From JAIVJN01 sp036732565 (lineage in GTDB: Bacteria; Acidobacteriota; Vicinamibacteria; Vicinamibacterales; UBA2999), in NCBI GenBank assembly GCA_036732565.1, contig DAINCF010000163.1, positions 1 through 13,639 of the forward strand: 13,639 nucleotides of DNA, written 5' to 3'. Shown piece after piece: positions 8,201 through 13,639 of this stretch. The stretch's first letter is position 1. The number at the start of each line of letters is the position of its first letter. Below the pieces are notes generated by a model, which worked only from the letters and a program-made list of their open reading frames with translations, did not search any database and was not told the origin of the DNA. The position numbers and the translations under genes were made by a program.

Positions 8201-10263
8201 GGCCGGATGCGGCCACAGGATTGACGGTCTCGTTGCCCTTGCCGGAGCTCGAGATGCGCTTCGACGGTGTGACTGCCAGCGCGGGTGGCTACGATCCGGG
8301 CACTGGCGTGTGGACGATCGGTCACCTGCCGATCGGCGGAAAGGCGACGATGCAATTGCAAGCGCGTGTCGTGGCGCGTGGTCTGCCCGTCGTGACCGCC
8401 TCCGTGTCGCACGTCGATCAGATCCCGCGGAACCCCGCGAACGACACGGCGAGCGTAACGCTCAACCTGACCGGCTGGAGCATTTCATCCGCCGACCTCG
8501 TCATCGACGGCACGACGACGCCAGTGGTCGCCCCTGGTGCGGTGGCGGCGTTCGAGCTCACGGCAGTCAACCGCGGTCCGGCTTACGTCATCGATCTGGT
8601 GATCACTGGCGATGTGCCGCTTGGAACGACGTTCGCTGGGGTGGCGCCGAGCGGCGGTGGAGCCTGCACGACGCCGGCGATGGGCGCCGGTGGCACGGTA
8701 ACGTGCAAGTGGCCGGGTGTCACGGACATGGGTGCGGGCACGAAGCGAACGATGACGCTCGGCGTGCGCGTCGATGCAGGCGCTGCCCCGGCGACCAGCC
8801 TCACCAGCAGCTTTACGGTGACGAGCCTCAGCACCGAGTACTACCAACCGTCGAACCGCGTGACCTTGACGACTTCGGTGGCTGATGGCGGCGGTGCCGC
8901 GGACCTGGCGTTGACGGCGATCATGCAGAGCGAGGGTCGGGTCGGTACTGCGCTGGCGCTGACGTTGGGCGCGCCGACCCCGCTCCGGTTCACGGTCCGC
9001 AACAATGGGCCGATGCCGATCAGCAACGCGAGATACGTCATTGAGGTTCCCGATCTCGGGTATCTCCAGATCCTCGGCGCGGCGTTCTCGCAGGGCGTCG
9101 TCGAGCTGACCGGCCTCTCTGCGGCGGAGTGGCAAGTGGGGCCGCTGCCCGTCGGGGCAAGCGCGACGTTCGACCTGAACGTCGCGATGCAGAGCATGCG
9201 GGCGACGACAATCACGATGCGGCGAGTCACCAGTGCGCCCGCGGATCTGAGCAGCGCCAACGATCGGGCGACGCTGATCCTCGACGGCACGGGGCATCCG
9301 CTGGGGGGCGAGCGTCACACAGCCATCGGCACCGTGGATGGTGTGGGCACGAAGGAGGTCCTGACTGGCGCGGGTAGACTGGAGACGCCGCAGGTCCGGA
9401 TCTACAACGGCAATGGCGATGCGGGGCTGCACTTCTATGCCTACTCACGCGAGTTCGTCGGCGGCGTGCGGTTGGCCTCGTGCGACGTCGACGCCGACGG
9501 CGTCGACGAGATCATCACCGGTCCCGGTATCGGACCGGGTCCACATGTGCGCGTGCTGCGTCTGCAAGACGAGGTGATCCGCGAGCTGGTGGGCTTCTAT
9601 GCGTTCGACCCGAGCTTTGCGGGCGGCGTCAATCTGGCGTGTGCCGACGTCGACAACGACGGCCGCGCCGAGGTGATCACCGCGATGGGCCAGGACGGTT
9701 CGCAGGTCAAGGTGTGGGGAGTCGGAAAGGACCTCGTCGTGGAGAAGGCGTCGTTCACCGCCTACGAGTCGGGCTTCGTGGGCGGCGTGCGACTCGCAGC
9801 GATCGACACGACCGAAGCCGGCGGCAGTCAGTATCAGATCATCACCGTGCCGGGTCCGGGTCGGCCGCTCGAGGCGCGCGCCTGGGCGGTGAGCGGCGGT
9901 ACGGCGACGTTGGTGAAGGCGCTGTCATTGACTGGGCCGGAGTATCAATTGGGAGCGTTCATCGACGTCGCGGATCTCAACAGCGACGGCTTGGCGGAGG
10001 CGGTGTTGGCGACCGACGTTGGGATGCCGGCACTGGTAGGCATCGTGACGATCGACAGCACACAGATCCACGGGACGTTCCAAGCGTATCCGTCGAGCTT
10101 CCTCGGCGGCGCCCGCGTCTCGCTCGGCGATGTCGACAACAACGGACAGATGGAGCTCCTCATCTCGCCGGGCCAGGGCGGCCGCCCGATCGTCGACGTC
10201 TACACGCTGACCGGCAGCATGGCCAACGTCGTGTTCAGGCTGAACCCGATCGAGATCCCATAA
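2278..10263 (+). CDS. Giant secreted LamG/DUF11/FG-GAP repeat protein
   Basis: A 2661-residue probable cell-surface or extracellular protein. Residues 1-26 form a signal peptide (MGRSVLAS, hydrophobic core, LYA then QPSPAP). Residues 32-458, 460-868 and 870-1304 are three homologous modules, each with a LamG-like lectin-fold part and a conserved tail marked Y-[LV]-A-[IV]-K-Y-G-[IV]-T-L (270-279, 678-687, 1103-1112). From memory this tail resembles a family (DUF8202) in Bacteroidota surface proteins. Residues 1308-1443 are a DUF11-like domain with FTDTLPSGL. Seven DUF11-type Ig-like domains start near 1444, 1565, 1692, 1819, 1946, 2072 and 2208. Residues 2340-2661 are FG-GAP/VCBS-like repeats with calcium loops such as DVDADGVDE (2403-2411). 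Domains of these types usually serve adhesion or polymer binding; no enzyme motif is visible. I see no LPXTG, PEP-CTERM or T9SS-type sorting tail; it ends RLNPIEIP. Start GTG 2278 is supported by the signal peptide. The exact biological role is unknown. Confidence 0.9.
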   Translation: MGRSVLASTSAVLLTIVVATTIVLYAQPSPAPGGVTGASLWVKADLGLSANASNQVQEWLDQSGSGNTTTQLRAAAPQHTDAIAPSNDILRVANGINFNPTVDFSGASGKSLKGNAATQWDVTPITIFGVALPEGAPGGGAGGIFDGLSNWTGADATAAGVGLAWNGTSYVLDGSGCGTASTISPVAGPRVLRGIYTSGTNQNGGSVWLDGVQEDTGTSCATNATTLFEVGGRTAGSATFDNRIFNGKIAEVIVFRSAVTAADSDRIESYLAIKYGITLRQTPTAKNYADSGSVVIWDATANAAYNQNIAGIGRDDASGLVQRQSKSINAGEVVTIGLGTIAADNQANPNNFLTDRSFLIWGRNGGAPTLLVPVMGTPLVRLQSVWKVQETGEVGDVVVRIPAILLPGPSPVLLRSDNDTFDSSDTQVALVLNGANYETPTAIDVDDAHFFTFGSDPLAPGGVVGATYWIRPEEMVASGTTLTNWDDVYGAHTTEVIAATVVREPSTFNFHPTANFSPGYMAFVGQQLLSGATAGEQFTMLQSLGTHATADGYPSEFGGGGSGQTWQYDWSDSNVYSGWGSTVRKIWNPLLAPAGGPARDVLQPHIYNVLSQSGEWTARFDGLSNFTTATNTVQFNSSPSTNTYIGASHNSVFNGRIAEVIVYGRELTTAERQRVNSYVAVKYGVTLGTTTSPIDYLTSSGTVVWSSSTIYQNDVAGIGRDDSSGLNQKQSRSLNTENSGNLVTIGLGAIAADNAANVNTFGADRTFMIWGDDAGAPFLSTPMSGLVPGTKRLTRVWKVQETGTVGTVLVRVPLAALAGSNQVLIRSIDATFDATDTIVPLTADASGYEAPFDFADGDFFTFAAVTIAAPGGVSGGLGLWLKADLGATVDGSGNFVNGSGWVDQSGSGRDANLIFSDPQRVVGTVNFNPTVRFDGNDYMRFSASPFANAFTAGEVFTVTKENAAVAAGNGGPYDFGGGSNSHYTWSNGAIYNEFGTSVRFAWNPTTKSIVENKGGAIATVNGPSVDPSLFHIYATRSAPGIWAVGFDGFDVASTASHTVSFVMAAGNEHIGATSGAIFNGEVPEVFLYNRSLTATERQWVNSYLAIKYGVTLTDAGGAAQNYANSADATIWTGVANPAYHNAVAGIVTDGASALDQRVSQSIIAGDQIAIASGAFDFSGTITAQSPPATIGDGSSLVWGHNNGSNVVNILVTDPNAHAAGIDARMARIWRDQITGTGLPGQLSIRIPATLIEIANPSLRTPALLISPDPTFATGTRVVPLAATAGFYTATFATFGATEQYFTIAGATSFVTMTKAFAPTTVAIGGTTRLVFTLTTSSPALVSGFAFTDTLPSGLIVAPMANATTSCGAGTVNASGSVISLSGGAVTAFGTCTVEVSVTTAPAITSPLPCPAPSLTNSASNVTGLSPNLELASGFGACVSAVLSADLSIVKTAPVTFDAGATVAYTLTASNHGPSTAQAVTITDVLPAQLAFVSSPNCSAAGQSVTCNVGTLTSGQVAPVTLNVQVLPTLPVGTVVDNTASVSSTTPDPNSANNASSVASPVTGRADVQIVKSVSGATVAPGDTYAYTLTVTNNGPSSAANVNVTDTLPTQATFVSSAAGCTAVGQSMSCPAIASLAVGATQSFDLVVRLDPSYVGDGSDVLNVALALAQTSDPFLANNSSRFGAAPVGGPNADLAIVKDVSTDPVTSGTPFFYRLTVANQGPSTAANVVVTDPLPVGVSFVSSPDGCTAAGQVVTCPATASLVPGQAATFVLVVQLDPSYVGNGSDIQNVASVSSTATDPVLSNNTSNPATPVIGTPEADVAIAKAVVEPSVAPGGIFTYRLVVTNAGPSTALGVVVTDPLPSPVTFVSSPQGCAAAGQLVTCPPLGSMAVGTSVTYDIRVRLEPLYPGDGSDIVNIATSTSSTRDSVPSNGTSAPVTLSVILTGVDIGVALAASPVTTVIGDLVTFSTSVTNLGPDAATGLTVSLPLPELEMRFDGVTASAGGYDPGTGVWTIGHLPIGGKATMQLQARVVARGLPVVTASVSHVDQIPRNPANDTASVTLNLTGWSISSADLVIDGTTTPVVAPGAVAAFELTAVNRGPAYVIDLVITGDVPLGTTFAGVAPSGGGACTTPAMGAGGTVTCKWPGVTDMGAGTKRTMTLGVRVDAGAAPATSLTSSFTVTSLSTEYYQPSNRVTLTTSVADGGGAADLALTAIMQSEGRVGTALALTLGAPTPLRFTVRNNGPMPISNARYVIEVPDLGYLQILGAAFSQGVVELTGLSAAEWQVGPLPVGASATFDLNVAMQSMRATTITMRRVTSAPADLSSANDRATLILDGTGHPLGGERHTAIGTVDGVGTKEVLTGAGRLETPQVRIYNGNGDAGLHFYAYSREFVGGVRLASCDVDADGVDEIITGPGIGPGPHVRVLRLQDEVIRELVGFYAFDPSFAGGVNLACADVDNDGRAEVITAMGQDGSQVKVWGVGKDLVVEKASFTAYESGFVGGVRLAAIDTTEAGGSQYQIITVPGPGRPLEARAWAVSGGTATLVKALSLTGPEYQLGAFIDVADLNSDGLAEAVLATDVGMPALVGIVTIDSTQIHGTFQAYPSSFLGGARVSLGDVDNNGQMELLISPGQGGRPIVDVYTLTGSMANVVFRLNPIEIP
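2371..6189 (+). repeat. Three tandem LamG-like modules within the giant protein
   Basis: The coding modules lie at 2371-3651, 3655-4881 and 4885-6189. Shared landmarks in order are APGG at the front, NFNPTV or NFHPTA, F-N-G near the lectin-fold end, the AIKYG tail, AGIGRDD (309-316, 715-722), [LM]IWG and VWKVQETG. Module 2 has lost the LWVKADLG...DQSG opening, reading YWIRPEEM instead. Module 3 keeps the opening but has GIVTDG in place of GIGRDD and RIWRDQITG in place of VWKVQETG. Confidence 0.82.
6970..8112 (+). repeat. Three DUF11 domains with exact 127-residue period
   Basis: Domains at residues 1565, 1692 and 1819 repeat every 127 residues (381 bases), and the next domain starts 127 further on at 1946. 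Each has NxGPS[ST]A, VTD[TP]LP, a CX8C pair (for example CTAAGQVVTC) and a [DE]P-Y-GxGSD-NxA signature near its end. The paired cysteines probably form disulfides in the oxidising extracytoplasmic space. The word TTCGTGTCGTCGCCG occurs at 7495 and again at 7876, exactly 381 bases apart, indicating tandem duplication. Confidence 0.85.
9295..10260 (+). repeat. C-terminal FG-GAP/VCBS-like calcium-loop repeats
   Basis: Residues 2340-2661 hold about six units of 52-56 residues. The F-x-A-[YF]-x3-F-x-GG signature starts at 2386, 2440, 2493 and 2601, with a degenerate unit near 2549. Aspartate-rich loops follow at 2403, 2457, 2566 and 2618 (DVDADG, DVDNDG, DLNSDG, DVDNNG, each closing with a glutamate). 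The loop near 2510 (DTTEAGGSQ) and the first unit (TVDGVGTKE) lack the canonical ligands. The pattern fits a beta-propeller or integrin-like repeat stabilised by calcium. Confidence 0.8.
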
Positions 10264-10267
10264 GTCC

Positions 10268-10318
10268 GAACCTTCGTGTTGGAACCTTCGTGTGGAACCC
10301 TCGTGTAGAACCTTCGTG
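10268..10318 (+). repeat. Left GAACCTTCGTG array (4 copies)
   Basis: Copies lie at 10268-10278, 10282-10292, 10295-10305 (CCC variant) and 10308-10318, stepping 14, 13 and 13 bases. The array fills the 66-base gap between the giant gene and the small exported gene. The last copy runs into GAGGAACG, making the 18-base word shared with 2233-2250. Confidence 0.9.
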
Positions 10319-10322
10319 AGGA
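10318..10322 (+). promoter_or_regulatory. Ribosome binding site embedded in a repeat copy
   Basis: GAGGA lies seven bases before ATG 10330 and is a good match to the anti-Shine-Dalgarno CCTCC. It is formed by the end of the last GAACCTTCGTGAGGAAC repeat, so the repeat appears to double as a translation signal. It also supports ATG 10330 as the start. Confidence 0.65.
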
Positions 10323-10329
10323 ACGACGT

Positions 10330-10770
10330 ATGTTGTTGCCAATTGCCCAGTGCGTGCTGCTCGCGACGACGATCGGCCTGTTGGCCGACGCAACTGAGAG
10401 GGTTGAGCAGGAGGATGCGGTTCGCGAGCTCGTGGCGCGGTACGTCGATGCGCGCGAGCGGCGCGATCCGTCCGCGGTGAGAGCGTTGTTCACCAGCGAT
10501 GCCGACCAATTGACCACATCCGGTGAGTGGCGTCGAGGCATCGATCAGATTGTGACCGGCACGACCGCCTCATCGGAGCGCAATCCCGGCAGGCGCGCGA
10601 TCCAGATTGAGACGGTCCGCTTCCTTTCCCCTGACATCGCCCTGGCCGATGGCCGCTACGAGATCCAAGGCGCCGCCGGCACGCCGCGGCCGATGTGGAC
10701 GACGTTCGTCGTAACCCGGACCAAGGACGGCTGGCGTATCGCGGCGATCCGGAACATGCGTCCTCAATGA
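10330..10770 (+). CDS. Exported SnoaL/DUF4440-like small protein
   Basis: A 146-residue protein with a hydrophobic N-terminus (MLLPIAQCVLLATTIGLLADA) that reads as a signal peptide with cleavage near 21. The rest resembles the SnoaL-like/DUF4440 group of the NTF2 fold, a cone-shaped alpha+beta domain. Supporting signs are the helical start VRELVARYVDARERRDPSAV (31-50), LFTSDADQLTTSGEWRRG (53-70), the strand ETVRFLSPDIALADGRYEI (94-112) and the typical ending MWTTFVVTRTKDGWRIAAIR (122-141). Family members bind small hydrophobic ligands or catalyse varied reactions; no catalytic residues can be assigned. Mature length of about 125 residues is normal for the fold. GAGGA seven bases upstream fixes the start. 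It follows the giant gene by 66 bases and is bracketed by oppositely oriented copies of one repeat family. Cotranscription with the giant gene is possible but unproven. Confidence 0.85.
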   Translation: MLLPIAQCVLLATTIGLLADATERVEQEDAVRELVARYVDARERRDPSAVRALFTSDADQLTTSGEWRRGIDQIVTGTTASSERNPGRRAIQIETVRFLSPDIALADGRYEIQGAAGTPRPMWTTFVVTRTKDGWRIAAIRNMRPQ

Positions 10771-10776
10771 CATGGG

Positions 10777-10893
10777 CCTCACGAAGGTTCCGCACGAGGG
10801 TTCCCACGGAGGTTCCACACGGAGGTTCCGCACGAGGTTCCCACGGAGGTTCCGCACGAGGGTTAGGACCTCCGTGAGGAGCCTCCGTGCGGG
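10777..10893 (-). repeat. Right CACGAAGGTTCC array (about 7 copies plus inverted tail)
   Basis: Units of 12-13 bases begin near 10780, 10793, 10806, 10818, 10831, 10843 and 10855, with the pattern CACG[AG][AG]GGTTCC. They are the reverse complement of the left array. The word CCTCACGAAGGTTC (10777-10790) is a perfect 14-base inverted match to 10308-10321. The array ends with two reversed units (ACCTCCGTGAGG from 10868, GCCTCCGTGCGGG from 10881), which could pair with the preceding CACGGAGGT units. It begins seven bases after the small gene's stop and has no T-run, so it is not a standard terminator. Confidence 0.88.
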
Positions 10894-11154
10894 CGATCGG
10901 TGATATGCGCTGGCCGTGGTGAAGGCCGAGAGGCTTCGATCCGATAACAATCCTGCAGTCGGTTATTCGAGTGGCGCACGGCTAGGGACAACTTGTGTCG
11001 TTCAGAGTCAGTTAACGGACGTTAGGCACGCACCGCTGCACACGAAAACGTTCATCAGCTGACAAGATCGGCGCCAGGTCCCTTCCTGCGGTCCGCGGGT
11101 GACGGTGGCTGCTAGTTACGGTTGAGCTGCAAGCTCCAGCCGACGTCTCGCTCA
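10894..11154. other. Gene-free stretch before the sensor gene
   Basis: No ORF here has coding character, and the base composition looks less GC-rich than the surrounding genes. Small features are an imperfect hairpin CGATAAC (10942-10948) with GTTATTCG (10962-10969) and the palindrome GTTAAC at 11011. It probably holds the promoter or leader of the sensor gene, but I cannot point to a convincing -35/-10 pair. The TAG at 11113 is the last in-frame stop before the sensor reading frame. Confidence 0.5.
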
Positions 11155-13639
11155 ATGTCTCGTACGCCATCGGTCACTCGGCGTAGTTGCCGAGGTGTTC
11201 AGGTTTTCCAGCGCGCGAACCGCCTGTCACGACGAGGGTTGCGTCGACTGCAGCGGCATGTACTGCGACTGGGCATAGCGATCCTGTTGCTGCCCGCCGC
11301 GATCCCCGGCCTCGATCTCAGCCCGCCCGACGCGTTCGCTCAAGCCGCCACCGACCAGCCCGTGCCCGGCTATGTGCTCAAGTCGTGGACCACACGAGAC
11401 GGCCTGCCGCAGAACATGGTGCGCACGCTGCTGCAGACGCGCGATGGCTATCTCTGGCTCGGCACATCGACGGCCGGTCTCGTCCGCTTCGACGGCGTCG
11501 AGTTCACCGTCTTCGACATCACCAACACGCCATCGCTGCCGTCGAATTCGATCTCTGCGCTTCACGAAGACGCCGACGGCGTCTTGTGGATCGGCACGGC
11601 ATCCGGGCTCGTCGCCTACCGTGACGATGTCTTTGCGATCGAGCGCACGAGCGACGATCCGATGCACAGCGCGATCGTCACCGTGGTCGCCGACGCGGGC
11701 GGCCAGACGTGGGTGGCGTCCGAACGGCATGTGGCTCGGCGAGACGGCGATCAGTGGAGCACGATCTACAGTCGTGGCGATCTGCGCATTCGCACGTTGC
11801 TGATCGACGAGGCGGGCGCGGCGTGGATTGGAACGGATCGGGGATTGATGCTGTCGCTGTCCAACCATGTCGCGACGCTGACCACGGCCGATGGCCTCCC
11901 GTCCGCTGACATTCGTGCGCTGCTGCACACCACATCCGGCGAGACGTGGGTGGGCACCGCCCGCGGCCTCAGCCGATTGGATCGGCGCGCCCGCGTCGCG
12001 CGCCCGGACCCATCGCCGCTTGGCACCACGCCGATCACCCAGCTGTTCGAGGATCGCCAGCAGACGCTCTGGATCGGATCCGACGGCCGGCTGGCCACAC
12101 GTCAGCGCGACGGGTCCTTGACGATCGGCACGATTGCCGATGCCGCGCACGGCGGTCGGATCTCTAGCATCACGGCCGATCGCGAAGGGCACGTCTGGCT
12201 GGGCGTCGACGGCGGCCGGGGTGGTCTCTACCATTTGGGTCAGCAGCGGGTCACCGTGCTCTCGAATGCGGACGGCTTTCCGTGCGAGAACATCGGTCCG
12301 GTCGCGCAAGCGCCGGACGACACGCTGTGGGTGGCGGCGATGTGCAGTGATGGGCGCGGGCTCGTGGCGTTCCGAGAGGGGCGCGCACGCGCCTACGCTG
12401 GACCGAGCTCCGTTTCGTCGATCCTGGCGGAGGCTGACGGTCAGGTCTGGGTCGGCACGTTCGAAGGCAAGTTGTTCCGACTCGATCGTGGCTCGTCCGC
12501 CGAGGCGCACGGCGCGAAGGCGGAGCGCTTCGTCGCGTATCCCGTTGACACACAAGAACCGGTGGGTGCGATCGCCGCGCTGCACCGCGACGGGGAGGGC
12601 GTGCTGTGGGTCGGCACCAGCGCGGGCCTCTTTCGCCATGTGCAGGGACGCTGGACGCGTGTGGGCGAGGCCGAAGGTCTGTCGAACGATCGCGTGCGGG
12701 CGATCGTCGGGGGCAGCGAGGGCACACTCTGGGTCGGCAGCGATGCTGGACTGCATCATTACCGGAACGGCCGCTTCACCAACTACGCCGCGGCGGAATG
12801 GTTGGCGCGGGCGCCAGTGCATGCGATTCACCTCGACGCCGGTGGGGTCACGTGGATCGGGACCCACGGCGGTGGGCTCTGCCGGCTCAAGGACGATCGC
12901 ATCCACTGCTTCGGCACGCAAGGCGGGCTGTTGGATACCTCGGTGCATCGGTTGCTCGAAGACGATGCCGGCTACTTGTGGATGAGCGGCGACCGCGGCA
13001 TCAGACGGGTGCTTCGACGTGAGCTCGACGAGGTGGCCGAAGGGCGTCTCGCGGCGTTGAGCGTCCTCGTCATCGACGAGGCGGATGGGATGAAGAGCGC
13101 GGAGTGCAACGGCATCGGCCAGCCCGCGGGCTGGAAGATGCGCGACGGCACCTTGCAGTTTCCGACGCAGCGCGGGCTGGTGCGCATCGATCCATCGAAG
13201 GTGGCCGCCGTCGAGTTGCCATCGCCGATGCCACGCGTGGAGCAGGCGCTCATCAACGGCACGGTCTATCCGTTGACCTCCGCGCTGACGGCGCCGCCGG
13301 GATCGATGGACTTCGAGTTCCGCTACAGCGCGCCGACTTTCGAGCGGCCGGATCAGATTCAGTTTCGCTATCGTCTCGATGGCCACGATCCGGACTGGGT
13401 CGAGGCCGGCACGCGCCGGGTCGCCCACTACGCCAACCTCGCGCCGGGCACCTATCGCTTTCATCTCGCCGCGCGCTCCGCGAAGGGCAACTGGAGCGAG
13501 GCCTCCGCTCCGCTGGCGTTGGCGCTGCGGCCCTACCTGTACCAACGCCTCCCGGTGCAGCTCGGCGTCGCGTTGTTCGGGCTCGTCGTTGGCGTCGCCG
13601 GAGTGCGGTGGCGTCTGGCCAGCGTTCGCGAGCGCGCCC
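11155..13639 (+). CDS. Two-component-regulator propeller sensor, 3' partial
   Basis: The frame runs open off the window end (828 complete codons from ATG 11155). An arginine-rich N-terminus is followed by a signal peptide core ILLLPAAIPG and an AFA cleavage motif (60-62, then Q63). Residues 83-680 contain 14 Reg_prop-type propeller blades marked by [LVTA]-W-[ILV]-G-T/S, from GLPQNMV...LWLGT (83-104) to LQFPTQRGLVRIDP (667-680). Fourteen blades fit two seven-bladed propellers, as in Bacteroides hybrid two-component sensors. A Y_Y_Y-type beta-sandwich follows (about 703-792; FRYRLDGHDPDWVEAG, PGTYRFHLAARS), then a transmembrane helix at about 801-817. The output domain (histidine kinase, diguanylate cyclase or LuxR/HTH) is beyond the edge. 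Role: periplasmic ligand sensing coupled to a cytoplasmic response. The start is uncertain: TTG 11239 also gives a compact signal peptide (MRRLQRHVLRLG), and the codons between 11155 and 11239 look less like coding sequence. Confidence 0.9.
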   Translation, partial: MSRTPSVTRRSCRGVQVFQRANRLSRRGLRRLQRHVLRLGIAILLLPAAIPGLDLSPPDAFAQAATDQPVPGYVLKSWTTRDGLPQNMVRTLLQTRDGYLWLGTSTAGLVRFDGVEFTVFDITNTPSLPSNSISALHEDADGVLWIGTASGLVAYRDDVFAIERTSDDPMHSAIVTVVADAGGQTWVASERHVARRDGDQWSTIYSRGDLRIRTLLIDEAGAAWIGTDRGLMLSLSNHVATLTTADGLPSADIRALLHTTSGETWVGTARGLSRLDRRARVARPDPSPLGTTPITQLFEDRQQTLWIGSDGRLATRQRDGSLTIGTIADAAHGGRISSITADREGHVWLGVDGGRGGLYHLGQQRVTVLSNADGFPCENIGPVAQAPDDTLWVAAMCSDGRGLVAFREGRARAYAGPSSVSSILAEADGQVWVGTFEGKLFRLDRGSSAEAHGAKAERFVAYPVDTQEPVGAIAALHRDGEGVLWVGTSAGLFRHVQGRWTRVGEAEGLSNDRVRAIVGGSEGTLWVGSDAGLHHYRNGRFTNYAAAEWLARAPVHAIHLDAGGVTWIGTHGGGLCRLKDDRIHCFGTQGGLLDTSVHRLLEDDAGYLWMSGDRGIRRVLRRELDEVAEGRLAALSVLVIDEADGMKSAECNGIGQPAGWKMRDGTLQFPTQRGLVRIDPSKVAAVELPSPMPRVEQALINGTVYPLTSALTAPPGSMDFEFRYSAPTFERPDQIQFRYRLDGHDPDWVEAGTRRVAHYANLAPGTYRFHLAARSAKGNWSEASAPLALALRPYLYQRLPVQLGVALFGLVVGVAGVRWRLASVRERA

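Noticed and set aside
10695..10877. Small + strand frame through the right repeat array
   Set aside because: The translation is just the repeat (alternating R, G, V, P); unit lengths of 12 and 13 bases shift frame, so it is not a protein repeat.
10268..10893. Repeat arrays as a CRISPR
   Set aside because: Units are only 11-13 bases with 1-3 bases between them; there are no spacers and no cas genes.
10868..10893. Inverted tail of the right array as an intrinsic terminator
   Set aside because: Stems are short and there is no run of T after them.
11020..11030. CGTTAGGC as an integron attC site
   Set aside because: The R' -like word lacks a matching GCCTAAC partner and the expected stem-loop; the upstream CGATAAC pairs with GTTATTCG instead.
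11227..13545. A 772-residue open frame on the - strand
   Set aside because: It is fully antisense to the propeller sensor, whose blades and Y_Y_Y domain are unmistakable. The antisense translation is arginine-rich with no recognisable domain, as expected from high-GC codon bias.

Overview
The window is high-GC bacterial DNA carrying four gene types that commonly occur together in soil Acidobacteriota, especially the Vicinamibacteria lineage. They are an Oar-like TonB-dependent receptor, a very large secreted repeat protein, a small SnoaL/DUF4440-type exported protein and a two-component-regulator propeller sensor. The taxonomic assignment is an inference from gene content, codon style and the intergenic repeats; no marker gene is present.

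Layout, all on the + strand: (1) 1-1284, the C-terminal part of an outer-membrane TonB-dependent receptor, its 5' end outside the window. (2) 1285-1517, a non-coding stretch with a CACGAAG-type direct repeat and a long imperfect inverted repeat. (3) 1518-2234, a cytoplasmic ankyrin-repeat protein. (4) 2278-10263, a giant 2661-residue secreted protein made of a signal peptide, three LamG-like modules of 409-435 residues, about eight DUF11-type Ig-like domains and a C-terminal FG-GAP/VCBS-like calcium-loop repeat domain. (5) 10330-10770, a small exported SnoaL/DUF4440-like protein. (6) 10771-11154, a repeat array followed by a gene-free stretch. (7) 11155 to the window end, a sensor with a signal peptide, 14 propeller blades, a Y_Y_Y domain and a transmembrane segment, cut off before its output domain.

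The receptor, giant protein, small exported protein and sensor are all envelope or exported proteins, but nothing proves one pathway. The most distinctive non-coding feature is a short interspersed repeat family with core GAACCTTCGTG (reverse CACGAAGGTTC). It sits at the ankyrin/giant-gene boundary and brackets the small SnoaL-like gene in opposite orientations; the last left-hand copy appears to supply that gene's ribosome binding site. The giant gene has a -10-like hexamer placed for transcription to begin at, or within a base of, its GTG start, suggesting a leaderless message. I see no phage, transposase, CRISPR, tRNA or rRNA. No defence or biosynthetic system is recognisable; the candidates for something under-described are the architecture of the giant protein and the repeat family.
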